From Chloroflexota bacterium (GTDB lineage: Bacteria; Chloroflexota; Anaerolineae; 4572-78; J111), in the NCBI GenBank assembly GCA_016860845.1, contig BOKF01000001.1, positions 1 to 64,000 of the forward strand: a DNA stretch of 64,000 bases, in the 5' to 3' direction. The notes beneath the pieces were generated by a model that worked only from the letters and a program-made list of their open reading frames with translations, made no database searches and had not been told where the DNA came from. A program made the translations under genes and the position numbers. Shown here piece by piece: positions 27,872 through 37,646 of the stretch (positions are counted from its first letter, which is position 1; each line of letters opens with the position of its first letter).

Positions 27872-28780
27872 CTACGCACCATACACCACTTCCATCAGAC
27901 TATTCGTCATCACGTCTTCAGCCGAGACCGGCCGCTCAATCAACCGGTGCTGTTTGAGATAGCCGATACTCTGCTCCCAACGCTCTTTTTCCATCCAGCC
28001 GAGCTTCGCCAGCCCCACCTGTCCCTCAAAAAAGGGCTGCATGGCCCGAAGCATACGCGTTTCCAGGTCAGCCTTTGTTTCCGGCAAGTAGTCAGCAGCG
28101 ATGATCCGGCCAGCCTCCTCTGGCTCCTGAAAGGCTTGCCGCCAGCCATCAAAAGTGACCCGCAGAAAACGAGCCAACACTTCCGACTCGGTCGCAAGGA
28201 GACGTTCGGTCGTGGCTAAAACCTGAGAATAAACCTGGTAGCCCCATTCGTAGGCCGGTAAAACGTGCAGGTCAAAGCCCAACTGCTCCAGCTCCAACGG
28301 CTCGACCATGACCAGGCACTGCAAGGCATCGTAGGCGCCGCTCTTGAGCAGGTCAGCGTAATCATACCCCACTTCGACAACTTCCAGTTCATTCCGCGCC
28401 ATGCCGAAGCGGGCCAGCACAATGTCCACCACCGTCTCACCATCGCCATGGATGCCCAGCCGCTTGCCCCACAAATCGATAATCTGGCGAATGCCTGACT
28501 TTTTGAGCGTCATCCAGCCAATCGGCGAAAATTGCATCATCACCCCGATGGCTTTGACCGGCTGCCCGGCTGCCCGTGCCCGGATGAGCAGATTGTCCTC
28601 GGTGCTGGCAATTACGTTTTCAGGTGCCTCAAGCGCAGCCACTGGATTGGTGTGGCTCTGCCAGGGGACAATTACCAAGTCAATCCCTGATTGTTTATAC
28701 CAGCCGAGATAATGCGCCAGGAGGATACCGGCAAATTGGGCGTTGGGTTTCCAATCAAGTTGCAGTTTGATCGAGGTCAT
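27872..28780 (-). CDS. NMT1/THI5-like substrate-binding protein without signal peptide (paralogue)
   Basis: This 302-residue protein starts MTSIKLQLDWKPNAQFAG, again with no room for a signal peptide. It shares the block ARAAGQPVKAI with its neighbour, and both end in EDVMTNSLMEVVY or EEVMTNGLMEAVY. It is the first gene of the minus-strand operon. No thiamine riboswitch was seen in its leader, so a thiamine role is not supported by regulation. It may be a product of local duplication followed by divergence. Confidence 0.82.
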   Translation of the reverse strand: MTSIKLQLDWKPNAQFAGILLAHYLGWYKQSGIDLVIVPWQSHTNPVAALEAPENVIASTEDNLLIRARAAGQPVKAIGVMMQFSPIGWMTLKKSGIRQIIDLWGKRLGIHGDGETVVDIVLARFGMARNELEVVEVGYDYADLLKSGAYDALQCLVMVEPLELEQLGFDLHVLPAYEWGYQVYSQVLATTERLLATESEVLARFLRVTFDGWRQAFQEPEEAGRIIAADYLPETKADLETRMLRAMQPFFEGQVGLAKLGWMEKERWEQSIGYLKQHRLIERPVSAEDVMTNSLMEVVYGA

Positions 28781-28865
28781 AAAGTAGTTTTGCTCCGACC
28801 AATTAAATTGGGTTGTAGACCAACAGATGAAATTTGGGAAGGAGAGGCAAGTAGAAATATATTTT

Positions 28866-28910
28866 ATAATATATTATTAAATATATACTATATTATGCTA
28901 AAAATGTCAA
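28866..28910 (-). promoter_or_regulatory. AT-rich promoter of the uptake operon with a 12-bp palindrome
   Basis: On the minus strand TTGACA (28905-28910) is followed after 17 bases by TATATA (28882-28887). ATAATATATTAT (28866-28877) is a perfect palindrome located where transcription should start, a plausible operator. It does not match the classical FadR-type GntR site. Confidence 0.5.
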
Positions 28911-28944
28911 TAGCAATTAATCGGATTTTTGAAGAGAAGCAAAA

Positions 28945-28969
28945 ACGGCCACACAACAAACGTGGCCGT
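28945..28969 (-). terminator. Terminator of the export cluster
   Basis: ACGGCCAC/GTGGCCGT with a 9-base loop is followed on the minus strand by TTTTTG. It lies about 160 bases after the stop of the FtsX-like gene at 29126. Confidence 0.75.
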
Positions 28970-29033
28970 CTCATTTTTAGCACATTTACCAATGCGCTTC
29001 AGCTTGACAAATAATAGACCCAAATTTGCTCTA

Positions 29034-29051
29034 GCTGGACAACGGTCCAGC
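29034..29051. repeat. Short perfect inverted repeat GCTGGAC/GTCCAGC
   Basis: Seven-base arms around AACG, between the terminator and the end of the FtsX-like gene. The remaining part of this 345-base spacer holds the operon promoter and the terminator. Confidence 0.6.
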
Positions 29052-29125
29052 AGCCAAAACGCGACTGTTGTCCGCTGGGAGCCTGAAATTTGGATCTACT
29101 GAGACTGATCCTTGTCTATCGTCTC

Positions 29126-31540
29126 CTACTGATACGCCAGACTCTCCCGCACGCTGATCCGCGTAGCCCCGCGCGCGGGGAACCAACTGGCGATAATGGA
29201 CAGCACCACAATAATCCCCAGCCAATACAGCGCCCCGGCAGGCGTGTAGCGATAAACAATCTCGGTCTGCAAAGCTGCGCCCATGGCTTGAGTCATCGCA
29301 TAACCCGCCGGAATACTCAAGGGCAGGGCAATCAGCCAGCTCAGCAGGCCCAAAATCAGTCCCTCGCCGATGAATAGGCGCGAAATTTTGCCTGACGACG
29401 CCCCGATGGCCCGCATCACCCCGATTTCACGCCGCCGTTCCAGCACACTCAGCGACAGCACGCCGCTCAGGCCGATACTCCCGACAATGGCGATAATCAC
29501 GGCCATGGCCGCCAGCAGGCTGATGATGATGCCAAAGCGGAAGAGGATACCCTCGATGATGTCCGAGGCGGTATCGTCAAAAAAGATGCTCTGGGCATTG
29601 ACCTTAATCTTGCGGCTGTCGAAGAACTTACGCAGCGTCTGAGCGACCTCGGTCTCGCTGGCGGCATCGGTGCGCTCGGTTTGCACCCACAAGGTGCTGG
29701 CCCGGCCCACCTCACCGATCTCGCGCAGCATCGGCTCGCGCGGCACGTGGGCCGAATTGTTGATGACCGGGTCAAACAGCAGGCCGACCACCTGCCAGTT
29801 TGATTCCCCCTTCAGGCCGTGATCGAGGGTGATCCAATCGCCAATGCCCACGCCGACGTCTGAGGCTAGTTTTTGGTTCAGCACCACCGCGTTGGTGTCA
29901 TTTGGCTGCAACCAGCGCCCCACCCGCATCTGCGGACCGTAGAGCGTGGTCGGCAGCGGCACGCCAAACACGGTCGTGCTTTTGTCATCGTCCGATTCGG
30001 GCTGGTTGGCCGGGCGAACCTTGGCCGCAGTGAAACCCCACATTTCCACCGCTTTGACCCCCGGCTGGGCCAGGGTCATTTTTTCGACCATGCCAATCCG
30101 CTCCGGGTCTTCAAATTGCAGATTCACATTAAAGTTGAGAATCTGGAAGAGCAGGTCGGTGAAAGTGTAGGTGGTCGAATCACGGACACTCATGACCATC
30201 ATAAAGATGATGCCGCTGCCCACCAGGGTAATCTGGGTCAGCACAACGCGCCATTTGTTGCGAAAGGTATTGCTGATGGTCAGCAGGACCAGCCGCGAGA
30301 CATATTTCATGCGGGCCACCAGCCGGTCGAGCAGGCCCACTGCGCCGCCCAGGCCATAGGTGCTGATCGCCTCGCGGACGGTAATCCGCGACCCGCTCGT
30401 CACCGGAATGAGCGAGGCAAGCAGCGGCGCCAGCAGGGCAATCGCCACCTGGACCAGGACAGCCCGGGGCGACACCTGGAACGGGCCGGGATCAATGTTG
30501 AAAAAAGTGAGCATGAAGACGTTGATACCGTAGGCGCCCAGCGCGCCCAGCGGCACCGCCACCGCGAGCGCCAGGAAACCGTAGATAAAGACGGTCAAAA
30601 GGTAGATGCCCAGGATTTGGCGGGTATTGGCCCCAATGGCTTTCATAATGCCGATTTGATTGACCTGCTGGGCAATCACCGCATTGATGGTGTTGTAGAC
30701 CAGGAACAGGCCCAAGATCAGGATCAGGCCGCCCATAATGCTCAACACCAGGAACAGGCCGTCCAGGAAGTCCTGCAAAAAGTGCTTGTTGGGGTCGGCG
30801 GTGCGGGCATTTGGCTCAGAACCGAGGGCCGCGCCGGTCGTCTCAATATCCTGCTTTTCCAACTGGCGCTGCAATCTGTCGGCAATCTCGGTGACCTTGA
30901 CCGGGTCGTATTCGGCGGCACTGGCCAGGACCTGGTTAAAATCGCGTTTGCCGGTCAGGTCGCCATAATAGTCGCGGCTGGCATAAAATTGGGCGCTGCC
31001 GCCCATGCTGGCCGGGAAGACTGTCCGGTTGGAGAGGATGCCATTAACTTTGACCACCCGTTCCTTGTCGTTAACCCGGATGTAAATTTGCCCGCCCAGT
31101 GGAATATTGAAGAAGGAGTCATTCCCCTTCTCCATGGCAAAACTCTTGTCGTTAGGCCAATCGCCGCTGATGAGGGTCAGCTTATTGAATTTTTGCTCTT
31201 CGTAGTCGTCGCGGGCTGTCAGACCGGCCGCCTGCCAGGGTTCGTTGGGATTGAGCCGCCACTCGATATTGGTGGTCAACAGCCCTTCCACTTCCTCCAC
31301 GCCGTCAACATTTTCCAGCGCGGTCAATTCTTCGTCGTTAATTTCGGGGTTCACCGCCATGACGATCATGGCTGGCGAGCTAGTCCGCCAATCTTTCGAC
31401 ATGACCGCACGCATAATGTCGCTGCCGCCAATGGTCGCGCCTATGGCAGACGCGCCTATGGCAATGATCAGCACGACCTGCAAGGTCCGGCCTTTATTGG
31501 CCCATAAATCGCTCCAGATTTTGTATCGTATCACACCCAT
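29126..31540 (-). CDS. FtsX/MacB-type ABC transporter permease
   Basis: This 804-residue permease has one N-terminal helix (about 20-40), a large MacB-PCD-like periplasmic domain, an FtsX helix group at about 265-375, another soluble domain and a second FtsX group at about 680-800. The duplicated layout is typical of two-half FtsX exporters. It has no ATPase domain and must rely on the separate ATPase at 36810-37556. A 315-base repeat-containing spacer separates it from the other two permeases, so it may be less tightly coexpressed. Such systems move lipoproteins, peptides or lipids out of the membrane. Confidence 0.9.
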   Translation of the reverse strand: MGVIRYKIWSDLWANKGRTLQVVLIIAIGASAIGATIGGSDIMRAVMSKDWRTSSPAMIVMAVNPEINDEELTALENVDGVEEVEGLLTTNIEWRLNPNEPWQAAGLTARDDYEEQKFNKLTLISGDWPNDKSFAMEKGNDSFFNIPLGGQIYIRVNDKERVVKVNGILSNRTVFPASMGGSAQFYASRDYYGDLTGKRDFNQVLASAAEYDPVKVTEIADRLQRQLEKQDIETTGAALGSEPNARTADPNKHFLQDFLDGLFLVLSIMGGLILILGLFLVYNTINAVIAQQVNQIGIMKAIGANTRQILGIYLLTVFIYGFLALAVAVPLGALGAYGINVFMLTFFNIDPGPFQVSPRAVLVQVAIALLAPLLASLIPVTSGSRITVREAISTYGLGGAVGLLDRLVARMKYVSRLVLLTISNTFRNKWRVVLTQITLVGSGIIFMMVMSVRDSTTYTFTDLLFQILNFNVNLQFEDPERIGMVEKMTLAQPGVKAVEMWGFTAAKVRPANQPESDDDKSTTVFGVPLPTTLYGPQMRVGRWLQPNDTNAVVLNQKLASDVGVGIGDWITLDHGLKGESNWQVVGLLFDPVINNSAHVPREPMLREIGEVGRASTLWVQTERTDAASETEVAQTLRKFFDSRKIKVNAQSIFFDDTASDIIEGILFRFGIIISLLAAMAVIIAIVGSIGLSGVLSLSVLERRREIGVMRAIGASSGKISRLFIGEGLILGLLSWLIALPLSIPAGYAMTQAMGAALQTEIVYRYTPAGALYWLGIIVVLSIIASWFPARGATRISVRESLAYQ

Positions 31541-31559
31541 CGTTGTTGTCCCTTCGGGA

Positions 31560-31589
31560 GTAGACGGTAGACAGTAGACGGTAGACAGG
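31560..31589. repeat. Period-7 repeat, GTAGACG unit (one arm)
   Basis: GTAGACGGTAGACAGTAGAC continues for four 7-base units (31560-31587). The complementary arm type TGTCTACTGTCTACCGTCTA is found far away at 63961-63981. Confidence 0.75.
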
Positions 31590-31721
31590 GTTAAAGTTCC
31601 TCTTTGCTCCTTACTCCCTACTTCTTGAGTAGTTTACCGCAAAATAGGAGGATTGCCATCAGACAAAAGGGGGATTTTTGCTGGGTCTGGAGGTGGATCA
31701 AAAGACGAAATATTGCCGCTT

Positions 31722-31768
31722 CCCAATCTCATTCCCACGCTTCGCGTCAGTTTGGGAACGAGATTGGC
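31722..31768. repeat. GTTTGGGAACGAG-type palindrome
   Basis: CCAATCTCATTCCCA pairs with TGGGAACGAGATTGG around a CGCTTCGCGTCAGTT core. It is related to 12816-12868 and lies in the 315-base gap between permease genes, which otherwise shows only the GTAGACG iterations and no clear promoter. Confidence 0.75.
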
Positions 31769-31855
31769 CGGTAAATTATTTAGAAAGTGTCAATCTGATC
31801 CCCAAACTCAACTGGAAACAAAGTAAATACCGGCGTTGGCGGTCGGCGGTCTTTT

Positions 31856-34264
31856 CTACACATACGCCAGGCTGTCCCGCACGCTGATCTGCGTGGCGCT
31901 GCGAGCGGGTAGGATGGAGGCCAGGGTGGAGATAACCAGCACAATGACCAGCCAGACCAGCACGGCGGTGTAGTTGTATTGGTAATCCAGGTTGGCATCG
32001 AACATGGCCTGGCCCAGGGCGTTTGCCAGGGGTTGGGCCAGGGCAAAGGACAGGGGCACAGCAATCAGCCAACTGAACAATCCTTGCAAAACCCCCTCCA
32101 TCATGAACATGCCCATAATGGTGCGCGTGCGCGCCCCGATGGCCCGCATGACCCCGATTTCGCGGGTGCGCTCGACCACGCTGATAGAGAGGGACCCCAT
32201 CAGGCCGATGCCGCCGACCAGGGCGACGATGATCGCCAGCATCATCAGCATAGTGGTGGTCACGTTGAACTGGCTGATGGCGTCTATCCGGTCCTGGGGT
32301 GTCGTGCCGGTGTCAAAGACATTGATATCCATGTTCCGGTCTTCGTACATGTTTTTGATTTGGGTATAGAGCGCGTTGACGGCGGCTGGGTCGTGGCTGG
32401 CCGTACGAACGAGCAGCCGGGTCGTCTTGTTGTACTGCTTGGTCGCCGCCGCGACCGCCTCCAGGGGGGCATAAATCGGGGTGGCATCGAAGCCGCCGTT
32501 GAAAATGACCTGGAAGAGGCCAATCACTTCCCACTGGGCGTCGCCCAAATCAAACAGGTTCAGGGTGATGGTGTCACCCACCTTGATATTGTTGTCGTCG
32601 GCGGTATCTTTGCTGATGACCAGCACCCGGCCATCGCCCGATTGGAACCAGCGCCCGGCGACGATCATGGGTTTATAATAGTCGCTGCTCGCCGGAATGC
32701 CGACCACCTGCGCGCCAACGCCCGCTTCTTTGAGGCGCTGGCCCTGTTTTAAGATGGCGGCAGGGGCCGTGTACCAGAGATCAGCCCCGGCGACGCCCGG
32801 CACGGTGCGGAGCATACTTTCCACCCGCCGCTGCGGCTGCGGGTCACTAAAACCCAGGCGCATGTCAAAACCCCGCCGGTTCAAATCGGTATCGAGGGTG
32901 TAGCTGATCGAGGCCGACAGGCTCATGACCATTAAAAACATCGTGCCGGCCCCAACCAGCACGATCTGGGTCAGGATCAGGTGGCCCTTGCGCCGGAACA
33001 TATTGCCCAGGGAGATGGCGTAGGGCGAAGAGAGCAGCCGCGCTCCCAGGCGCTCGATGGTCCGGTCGAGCCAACTGAAGCCGAAATCGCCGCCCAAGCC
33101 GTAGCTGGCAACCGCCTCGCGCACGGTGATCGCCGCGCCGCTCAAAACGGGCCACAGCGCAGCCAGGGCGGGAATCAGGGTGGCGGCAATGGCCTGGTAG
33201 GTCACTGCCCGCAGCGAGATCTGAAAGAGGTCGTAATCAATATTGAACAGGTTCAAAAACCACTGGCTAATACCAAACGCGGCTATGGCTCCCGGCAGCA
33301 GCGAGATGAGCAAAGCCAGCAGGCCGTAGATCAATACCGTCGCCAGGTAAATTTTGAGAATCGTGCCCGTGCCGCCGCCGATGGCCTTGATCATGCCGAT
33401 TTGGTTGATCTGCTGGGTGATCAGGGCAGTCATGGTGTTGGTTACCAGGATGACGCTCATGAACAGCGAGACCACCGCCAGGACTTGCAGCACCAGGTTG
33501 ATCCCTTCGATGAAAAAGCGGCCCCAATGCTCCTCCGGGTCCTGATAAGAGGTAAAACCCACGCCGACGCCCTCTTTAGCCAGCCGGTCCTTGATTTCCG
33601 AGGCCCGGTCACGGGCAAACTCGGCGCTGTAAGGCGTGACCCGGACCATCAACTGGTTGTATTCCCCCTCCGGGATGTTGAAACGTTCCATCCCCTGGGC
33701 GTCGGTGAAGAAGACGGCATCGCCGCCAAAAGCGGGCGGCTCGACGAAGTTGTGCCGGATTTTGCCGCTGATGCGAAAGGCCCGGTCGGTTTTATCCAGC
33801 TCAAAGATGACTTTATCGCCCAGCTCAATGCCAAAGAATTGGGAGGATAACCGCTCGATGGCAAAGTCATCCTTTTCCGGCCACGCCCCCTCTTTGAGCT
33901 GCAAGGTGTCGTAAGTTTGGTCCTCGTAATCGTCGCGCATGAGCAGCCGGGCGGCCCGCCACTCGTCCTCCGGGTGAATTTTGTAGCGCACGGCGACCTC
34001 ATTCATCACCTCGATGTCCTCGACGCCGGGGATGTCTTCCAGCCGGTCGGCGGTCTCCCGGTCAATCCGCTCGCTGAGGACCATAAAAAAGTGCGAGGGC
34101 ATGACGGCCTGGTGGGCGCGGTCCATCCCCGACAGCAGTTGGTCCACCATACCAAAGATAGCCCCAATGGCAAACACGCCGATGGCGATGCTCAGCACCG
34201 CCAGGCTGGTGCGGACTTTGTTGTTCCAGAGATCAAACCAGACTTTGTTCCAGATAACACTCAT
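31856..34264 (-). CDS. FtsX/MacB-type ABC transporter permease
   Basis: This 802-residue protein has the same two-half FtsX layout as its neighbours, with MSVIWNKVWFDLWNNKVRTS before the first helix and GARTRTIMGMFMMEGVLQGL in the final helix group. It is clearly paralogous to the next gene (802 residues), sharing HPEDEW, MRDDYE and DPEEHWGRFF blocks. Its ATG is only seven bases from the stop of that gene, so translation is probably coupled. Confidence 0.92.
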   Translation of the reverse strand: MSVIWNKVWFDLWNNKVRTSLAVLSIAIGVFAIGAIFGMVDQLLSGMDRAHQAVMPSHFFMVLSERIDRETADRLEDIPGVEDIEVMNEVAVRYKIHPEDEWRAARLLMRDDYEDQTYDTLQLKEGAWPEKDDFAIERLSSQFFGIELGDKVIFELDKTDRAFRISGKIRHNFVEPPAFGGDAVFFTDAQGMERFNIPEGEYNQLMVRVTPYSAEFARDRASEIKDRLAKEGVGVGFTSYQDPEEHWGRFFIEGINLVLQVLAVVSLFMSVILVTNTMTALITQQINQIGMIKAIGGGTGTILKIYLATVLIYGLLALLISLLPGAIAAFGISQWFLNLFNIDYDLFQISLRAVTYQAIAATLIPALAALWPVLSGAAITVREAVASYGLGGDFGFSWLDRTIERLGARLLSSPYAISLGNMFRRKGHLILTQIVLVGAGTMFLMVMSLSASISYTLDTDLNRRGFDMRLGFSDPQPQRRVESMLRTVPGVAGADLWYTAPAAILKQGQRLKEAGVGAQVVGIPASSDYYKPMIVAGRWFQSGDGRVLVISKDTADDNNIKVGDTITLNLFDLGDAQWEVIGLFQVIFNGGFDATPIYAPLEAVAAATKQYNKTTRLLVRTASHDPAAVNALYTQIKNMYEDRNMDINVFDTGTTPQDRIDAISQFNVTTTMLMMLAIIVALVGGIGLMGSLSISVVERTREIGVMRAIGARTRTIMGMFMMEGVLQGLFSWLIAVPLSFALAQPLANALGQAMFDANLDYQYNYTAVLVWLVIVLVISTLASILPARSATQISVRDSLAYV

Positions 34265-34270
34265 AGCGAT

Positions 34271-36679
34271 TTACCCATACGCCAAACTGTCTCTCACGCT
34301 GATCTGGGTGGCATTACGAGCGGGCAGGATGGAAGCCAGGCTGGAAATGACCAGAATAATCCCCAGCCAGATCAACACCGCCTGGTAATTGTACTGGTAA
34401 TCCAGATTGGCATCGAACATGGCCTGCCCCAGCAGTTGGGCCAGCGAAGCGGCGGCGACAATCGAAATCGGCACGGCGACCAGCCAGCTAAACAGGCCCT
34501 GCAAAATTCCTTCCATCATAAACATGCCCATAATCGTCCGCGAGCGCGCGCCGATGGCCCGCATCACCCCGATTTCACGGGTGCGCTCGACCACGCTGAT
34601 CGAGAGCGACCCCATCAGCCCAATCCCGCCGACCAGGGCGACGATAACCGCCAGGAATAATAACATCGTCGTGGTGATGCTAAACTGGCTGTCCGCCGAA
34701 GTCCGCTCCTCGTTCCCGGTCTGGTTGAAAAGGACATCCATGTTGCGGGCGGTGTAGCGATCAACTAATTCATCGCGCACGGCATCGGTAAAGATAGCCT
34801 CGCTGCTGGCCGTGCGCACCCGCAGCGAGCCGCCTTCGTTGTGCTTCTTGGTCGCCGTAAACACGGCGTCCTGCGGCGCGTAGAGGGTATCGCTGCTGAA
34901 GTTGCCGCCAAAAATCACCCGGTACAGGCCGACCACCTGCCAGTCCTCCTTGCCCAAATCGCCCAGGTCAAGCGTGATCGTATCCCCCAGGGCAATGTTG
35001 TTATCTTCCGCCGTCTCCTGGTTCATGACCACGACCCGGCCATCACCCGGCTGCAGCCAGCGCCCGGCGACCACCAGGGGCCGGTAAAAATCGCCGTCCG
35101 CCGGGAGGCCGACCAGCTCCGCCCCCAGGCCGGCTTCTTTGGCCCGCTGCCCCTCTTTGAGGATCGAAGCTGACTTGCTAAACCAGACCTCGGCCTTCTC
35201 CACTCCGGCCACCGACTCGGCCATCTGCACCATCCGGTCCATGCGGTAGTTGTCGTCGAAAATGATGAACAGGTCGAAGTTGCGCCGGGCAAATTCGTTG
35301 TCCAGGGTCATATTGATCGAGGAGGTCAGGCTCATGACCACCAGGAACATCGCCCCGGCGGTAATCAGCACCAGTTGGGTCAAAATCAGGCGGCCCTTGC
35401 GCCGGAACATGTTGCCGATAGCAATCACATAAGGCGCGGAGAGCAACTTTTGCCCGACTCGTTCGACGGTGCGATCCAACGAGTTCGAGCCAAAATCGCC
35501 GCCCAGACCGTAGCTGGCAATCGCCTCCCGCACGGTGATGGTTGCCCCGCCCAAAATCGGCCAGAGCGCCACAATCAGCGGGGCAACGACTGCGGCCAGG
35601 AGTTGATAGATGAGGGCGCGGGTCGAGATTTGGAAAACCTCGTAGTCAATATTGAACAGGTTTAGGAACCATTGGGTAATCCCAAAGGCCAGCAGCGCGC
35701 CCAGCGGCAGAGCGATGAGCAGGGCCAGCAGCCCATAGACCAGCACCCCGGCCAGGTAGACCTTCATAATGTCGCCGGTTTTGCCGCCGATGGCCTTGAT
35801 AATGCCAATCTGGTTGGTTTGCTGGGTGATCAAAGCGGTCAGCGTGTTCAGCACCAGCACCACGCTGGAAAAAACCGAAATTACGGCCAGCACCTGCAGG
35901 ACCAGGTTGAGGCCCTCGACAAAAAAGCGGCCCCAGTGCTCCTCCGGGTCTTGATAAAAGGTCACAGCCACGCCAATGTCTTCTTTGGCCAGACGCTCCT
36001 TCATCTCCGAGGCGACCTCTTTGGCTAATTCCAGGCTGTAGGGTCTGACCCGCACCTTGAGGTTGCCAAATTCACCTTCGGGGATCTCAAAACGTTCTAG
36101 CCCTTGCGCATTGACAAAAAAGACGGCGTCGCCGCCGAATTGGGGCGGCGGCACAAAAGGATGGCGAATCTTGTTGGTAATCGGCAGGGCGCGGTCCATC
36201 CCGTCGAGTTCAAAGATAACCTTATCGCCGATGTCAATGCCGTAATACTGGCTGGACAGGCGCTCAATGCCGACCTCGTCATCCCGGTGGGGCCACTCGC
36301 CCTCCTTAAGCTGCAGGATGTCGTACTTCTGCTCCTCGTAGTCGTCGCGCATGACCATCTGGCCGCGCTTCCACTCGTCTTCTGGGTGAAGTTTGTAGCG
36401 CACCGTGACTTCATTGGTGACTTCTACCGCTTCGACGCCCTCAATACTTTCCAGGCGAATGGCCGTGTCACGGTCAATCCGGTCTATCAAATACATTTGG
36501 ATGTGCGAGGGAGTCACCGCCTGGTGGGCATTGTCCATCCCGGAGAGCAGTTGGTCCACCATGCCAAAAATAGCGCCAATCGCAAAAACACCGGCAGCTA
36601 TACTTAACACCGCCAGTGCCGTGCGAACCTTGTTATGCCACAGGTCATACCAGACCTTGTACCAGATGACACTCATCAT
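34271..36679 (-). CDS. FtsX/MacB-type ABC transporter permease
   Basis: This 802-residue permease is the closest paralogue of the preceding entry, with GARSRTIMGMFMMEGILQGL near the end and LDRTVERVGQKLLSAPYVIA in the middle. Two consecutive ATGs (36679, 36676) are possible. With the other 802-residue permease it could form a LolC/LolE-like heterodimer around the single ATPase encoded upstream. Confidence 0.92.
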   Translation of the reverse strand: MMSVIWYKVWYDLWHNKVRTALAVLSIAAGVFAIGAIFGMVDQLLSGMDNAHQAVTPSHIQMYLIDRIDRDTAIRLESIEGVEAVEVTNEVTVRYKLHPEDEWKRGQMVMRDDYEEQKYDILQLKEGEWPHRDDEVGIERLSSQYYGIDIGDKVIFELDGMDRALPITNKIRHPFVPPPQFGGDAVFFVNAQGLERFEIPEGEFGNLKVRVRPYSLELAKEVASEMKERLAKEDIGVAVTFYQDPEEHWGRFFVEGLNLVLQVLAVISVFSSVVLVLNTLTALITQQTNQIGIIKAIGGKTGDIMKVYLAGVLVYGLLALLIALPLGALLAFGITQWFLNLFNIDYEVFQISTRALIYQLLAAVVAPLIVALWPILGGATITVREAIASYGLGGDFGSNSLDRTVERVGQKLLSAPYVIAIGNMFRRKGRLILTQLVLITAGAMFLVVMSLTSSINMTLDNEFARRNFDLFIIFDDNYRMDRMVQMAESVAGVEKAEVWFSKSASILKEGQRAKEAGLGAELVGLPADGDFYRPLVVAGRWLQPGDGRVVVMNQETAEDNNIALGDTITLDLGDLGKEDWQVVGLYRVIFGGNFSSDTLYAPQDAVFTATKKHNEGGSLRVRTASSEAIFTDAVRDELVDRYTARNMDVLFNQTGNEERTSADSQFSITTTMLLFLAVIVALVGGIGLMGSLSISVVERTREIGVMRAIGARSRTIMGMFMMEGILQGLFSWLVAVPISIVAAASLAQLLGQAMFDANLDYQYNYQAVLIWLGIILVISSLASILPARNATQISVRDSLAYG

Positions 36680-36741
36680 GACCTTCTATCTGTTGCGTGT
36701 TCCGTTACTGCCCCCCTTAGTTTCCACAAGTTTACTTGTCA

Positions 36742-36809
36742 AGGTGATACGTGATGCGTGAGAAGTTATATTCAAAAAATATTACATATCACGCCTCACG
36801 CATCACGTT
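36742..36809. repeat. Period-7 hairpin repeat, GATACGT/GATGCGT unit
   Basis: GGTGATACGTGATGCGTGAG faces ATCACGCCTCACGCATCACG. It ends at the stop codon of the ATPase gene. A partial TTGCGTGTTCCGTTA arm lies just to the left (36694-36708). Confidence 0.85.
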
Positions 36810-37556
36810 TTAGTATCCTGTCCACGTCGCCCCGCCGACAAACTCATCGCGGGTGATCTTACCGTTGGTGATTTCGACCACACGGGGCACGCGCTTGGCC
36901 AGCTCTTTATCGTGAGTAACCATAATCATCGTCTTGCCCTGGTCCACGAGTTTGCTAAATAGTTCAAACACATCGCCGGCGGTACGGGTGTCGAGGTTGC
37001 CGGTCGGCTCGTCGGCCACCAGCAGGGGCGGGTCGTTGGCCAGAGCGCGGGCGATAGCCGCTCGCTGCTGCTGCCCACCGGAGACCATGCTCGGCAGTTT
37101 CTCAGCCTGGTCGGCCAGGCCGACCGTGTCCAGCAGCTCCATGGCTCGCTCGCGCCGTTCTTTGGGGCTGTACTTATTGGCAAAATCCATCGGCAAAATA
37201 ACGTTTTGCAGCAAGCTGAGGGCCGGCAGCATCTGGAAGAACTGGAAGATGATGCCGACGTTCTCGCCGCGCCAGGAGGCCAACTGGTTCTCGCTCATTT
37301 TGTGGACTTCCCGGCCAGTCACCACCACCTGGCCGGCCGAGGGCCGGTCAATGCCGGTGATCATATTCAGCAGGGTGGATTTGCCGTTCCCCGACGGCCC
37401 CACAATCGAAACAAACTCGCCAGGTTTCACATCAAAGGAAATTCCCTTAAGAATGGTCACTTCGCCGTCGCCCACCTTAAAGTTCTTGACCACATCTTTA
37501 ACCTGGATGATACTGTTATTACCATTACCGTTGGTATGGCCATTCGTCTTGCTCAT
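36810..37556 (-). CDS. LolD/MacB-type ABC transporter ATP-binding protein
   Basis: This 248-residue ATPase has Walker [10 protein letters not shown], signature [15 protein letters not shown] and Walker [13 protein letters not shown], the last typical of the LolD/MacB/FtsE branch. It is the only ATPase in the cluster and presumably serves all three FtsX-like permeases. Confidence 0.95.
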   Translation of the reverse strand: MSKTNGHTNGNGNNSIIQVKDVVKNFKVGDGEVTILKGISFDVKPGEFVSIVGPSGNGKSTLLNMITGIDRPSAGQVVVTGREVHKMSENQLASWRGENVGIIFQFFQMLPALSLLQNVILPMDFANKYSPKERRERAMELLDTVGLADQAEKLPSMVSGGQQQRAAIARALANDPPLLVADEPTGNLDTRTAGDVFELFSKLVDQGKTMIMVTHDKELAKRVPRVVEITNGKITRDEFVGGATWTGY

Positions 37557-37577
37557 CGTTAGTACTCCTTACACTAA

Positions 37578-37646
37578 GGGATGAAGGATGAGGGATAAAG
37601 GATGAAGAAGGGAAATTTCATCCTTCCGCTTTCAGCCTTCATCCTT
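37578..37646. repeat. Period-7 hairpin repeat, GGATGAA unit
   Basis: GGGATGAAGGATGAGGGATA and further units face TTTCATCCTTCC and CAGCCTTCATCC. Its right end reaches the stop codon of the PFK-like gene. Confidence 0.85.

Noticed and set aside
27872..28780. Thiamine precursor uptake locus
   Set aside because: The THI5-like proteins lack signal peptides and no thiamine riboswitch is visible upstream; the other genes do not belong to thiamine synthesis.
29873..31507. Long plus-strand open frame opposite the FtsX-like permease
   Set aside because: It lies entirely antisense to a well-supported permease and its translation has no recognisable domain; it follows from GC-rich codon bias.
31560..31589. 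Short regular repeats that look like a CRISPR array
   Set aside because: The units are 7 bases without spacers and are one arm of the hairpin family; no cas gene is present.
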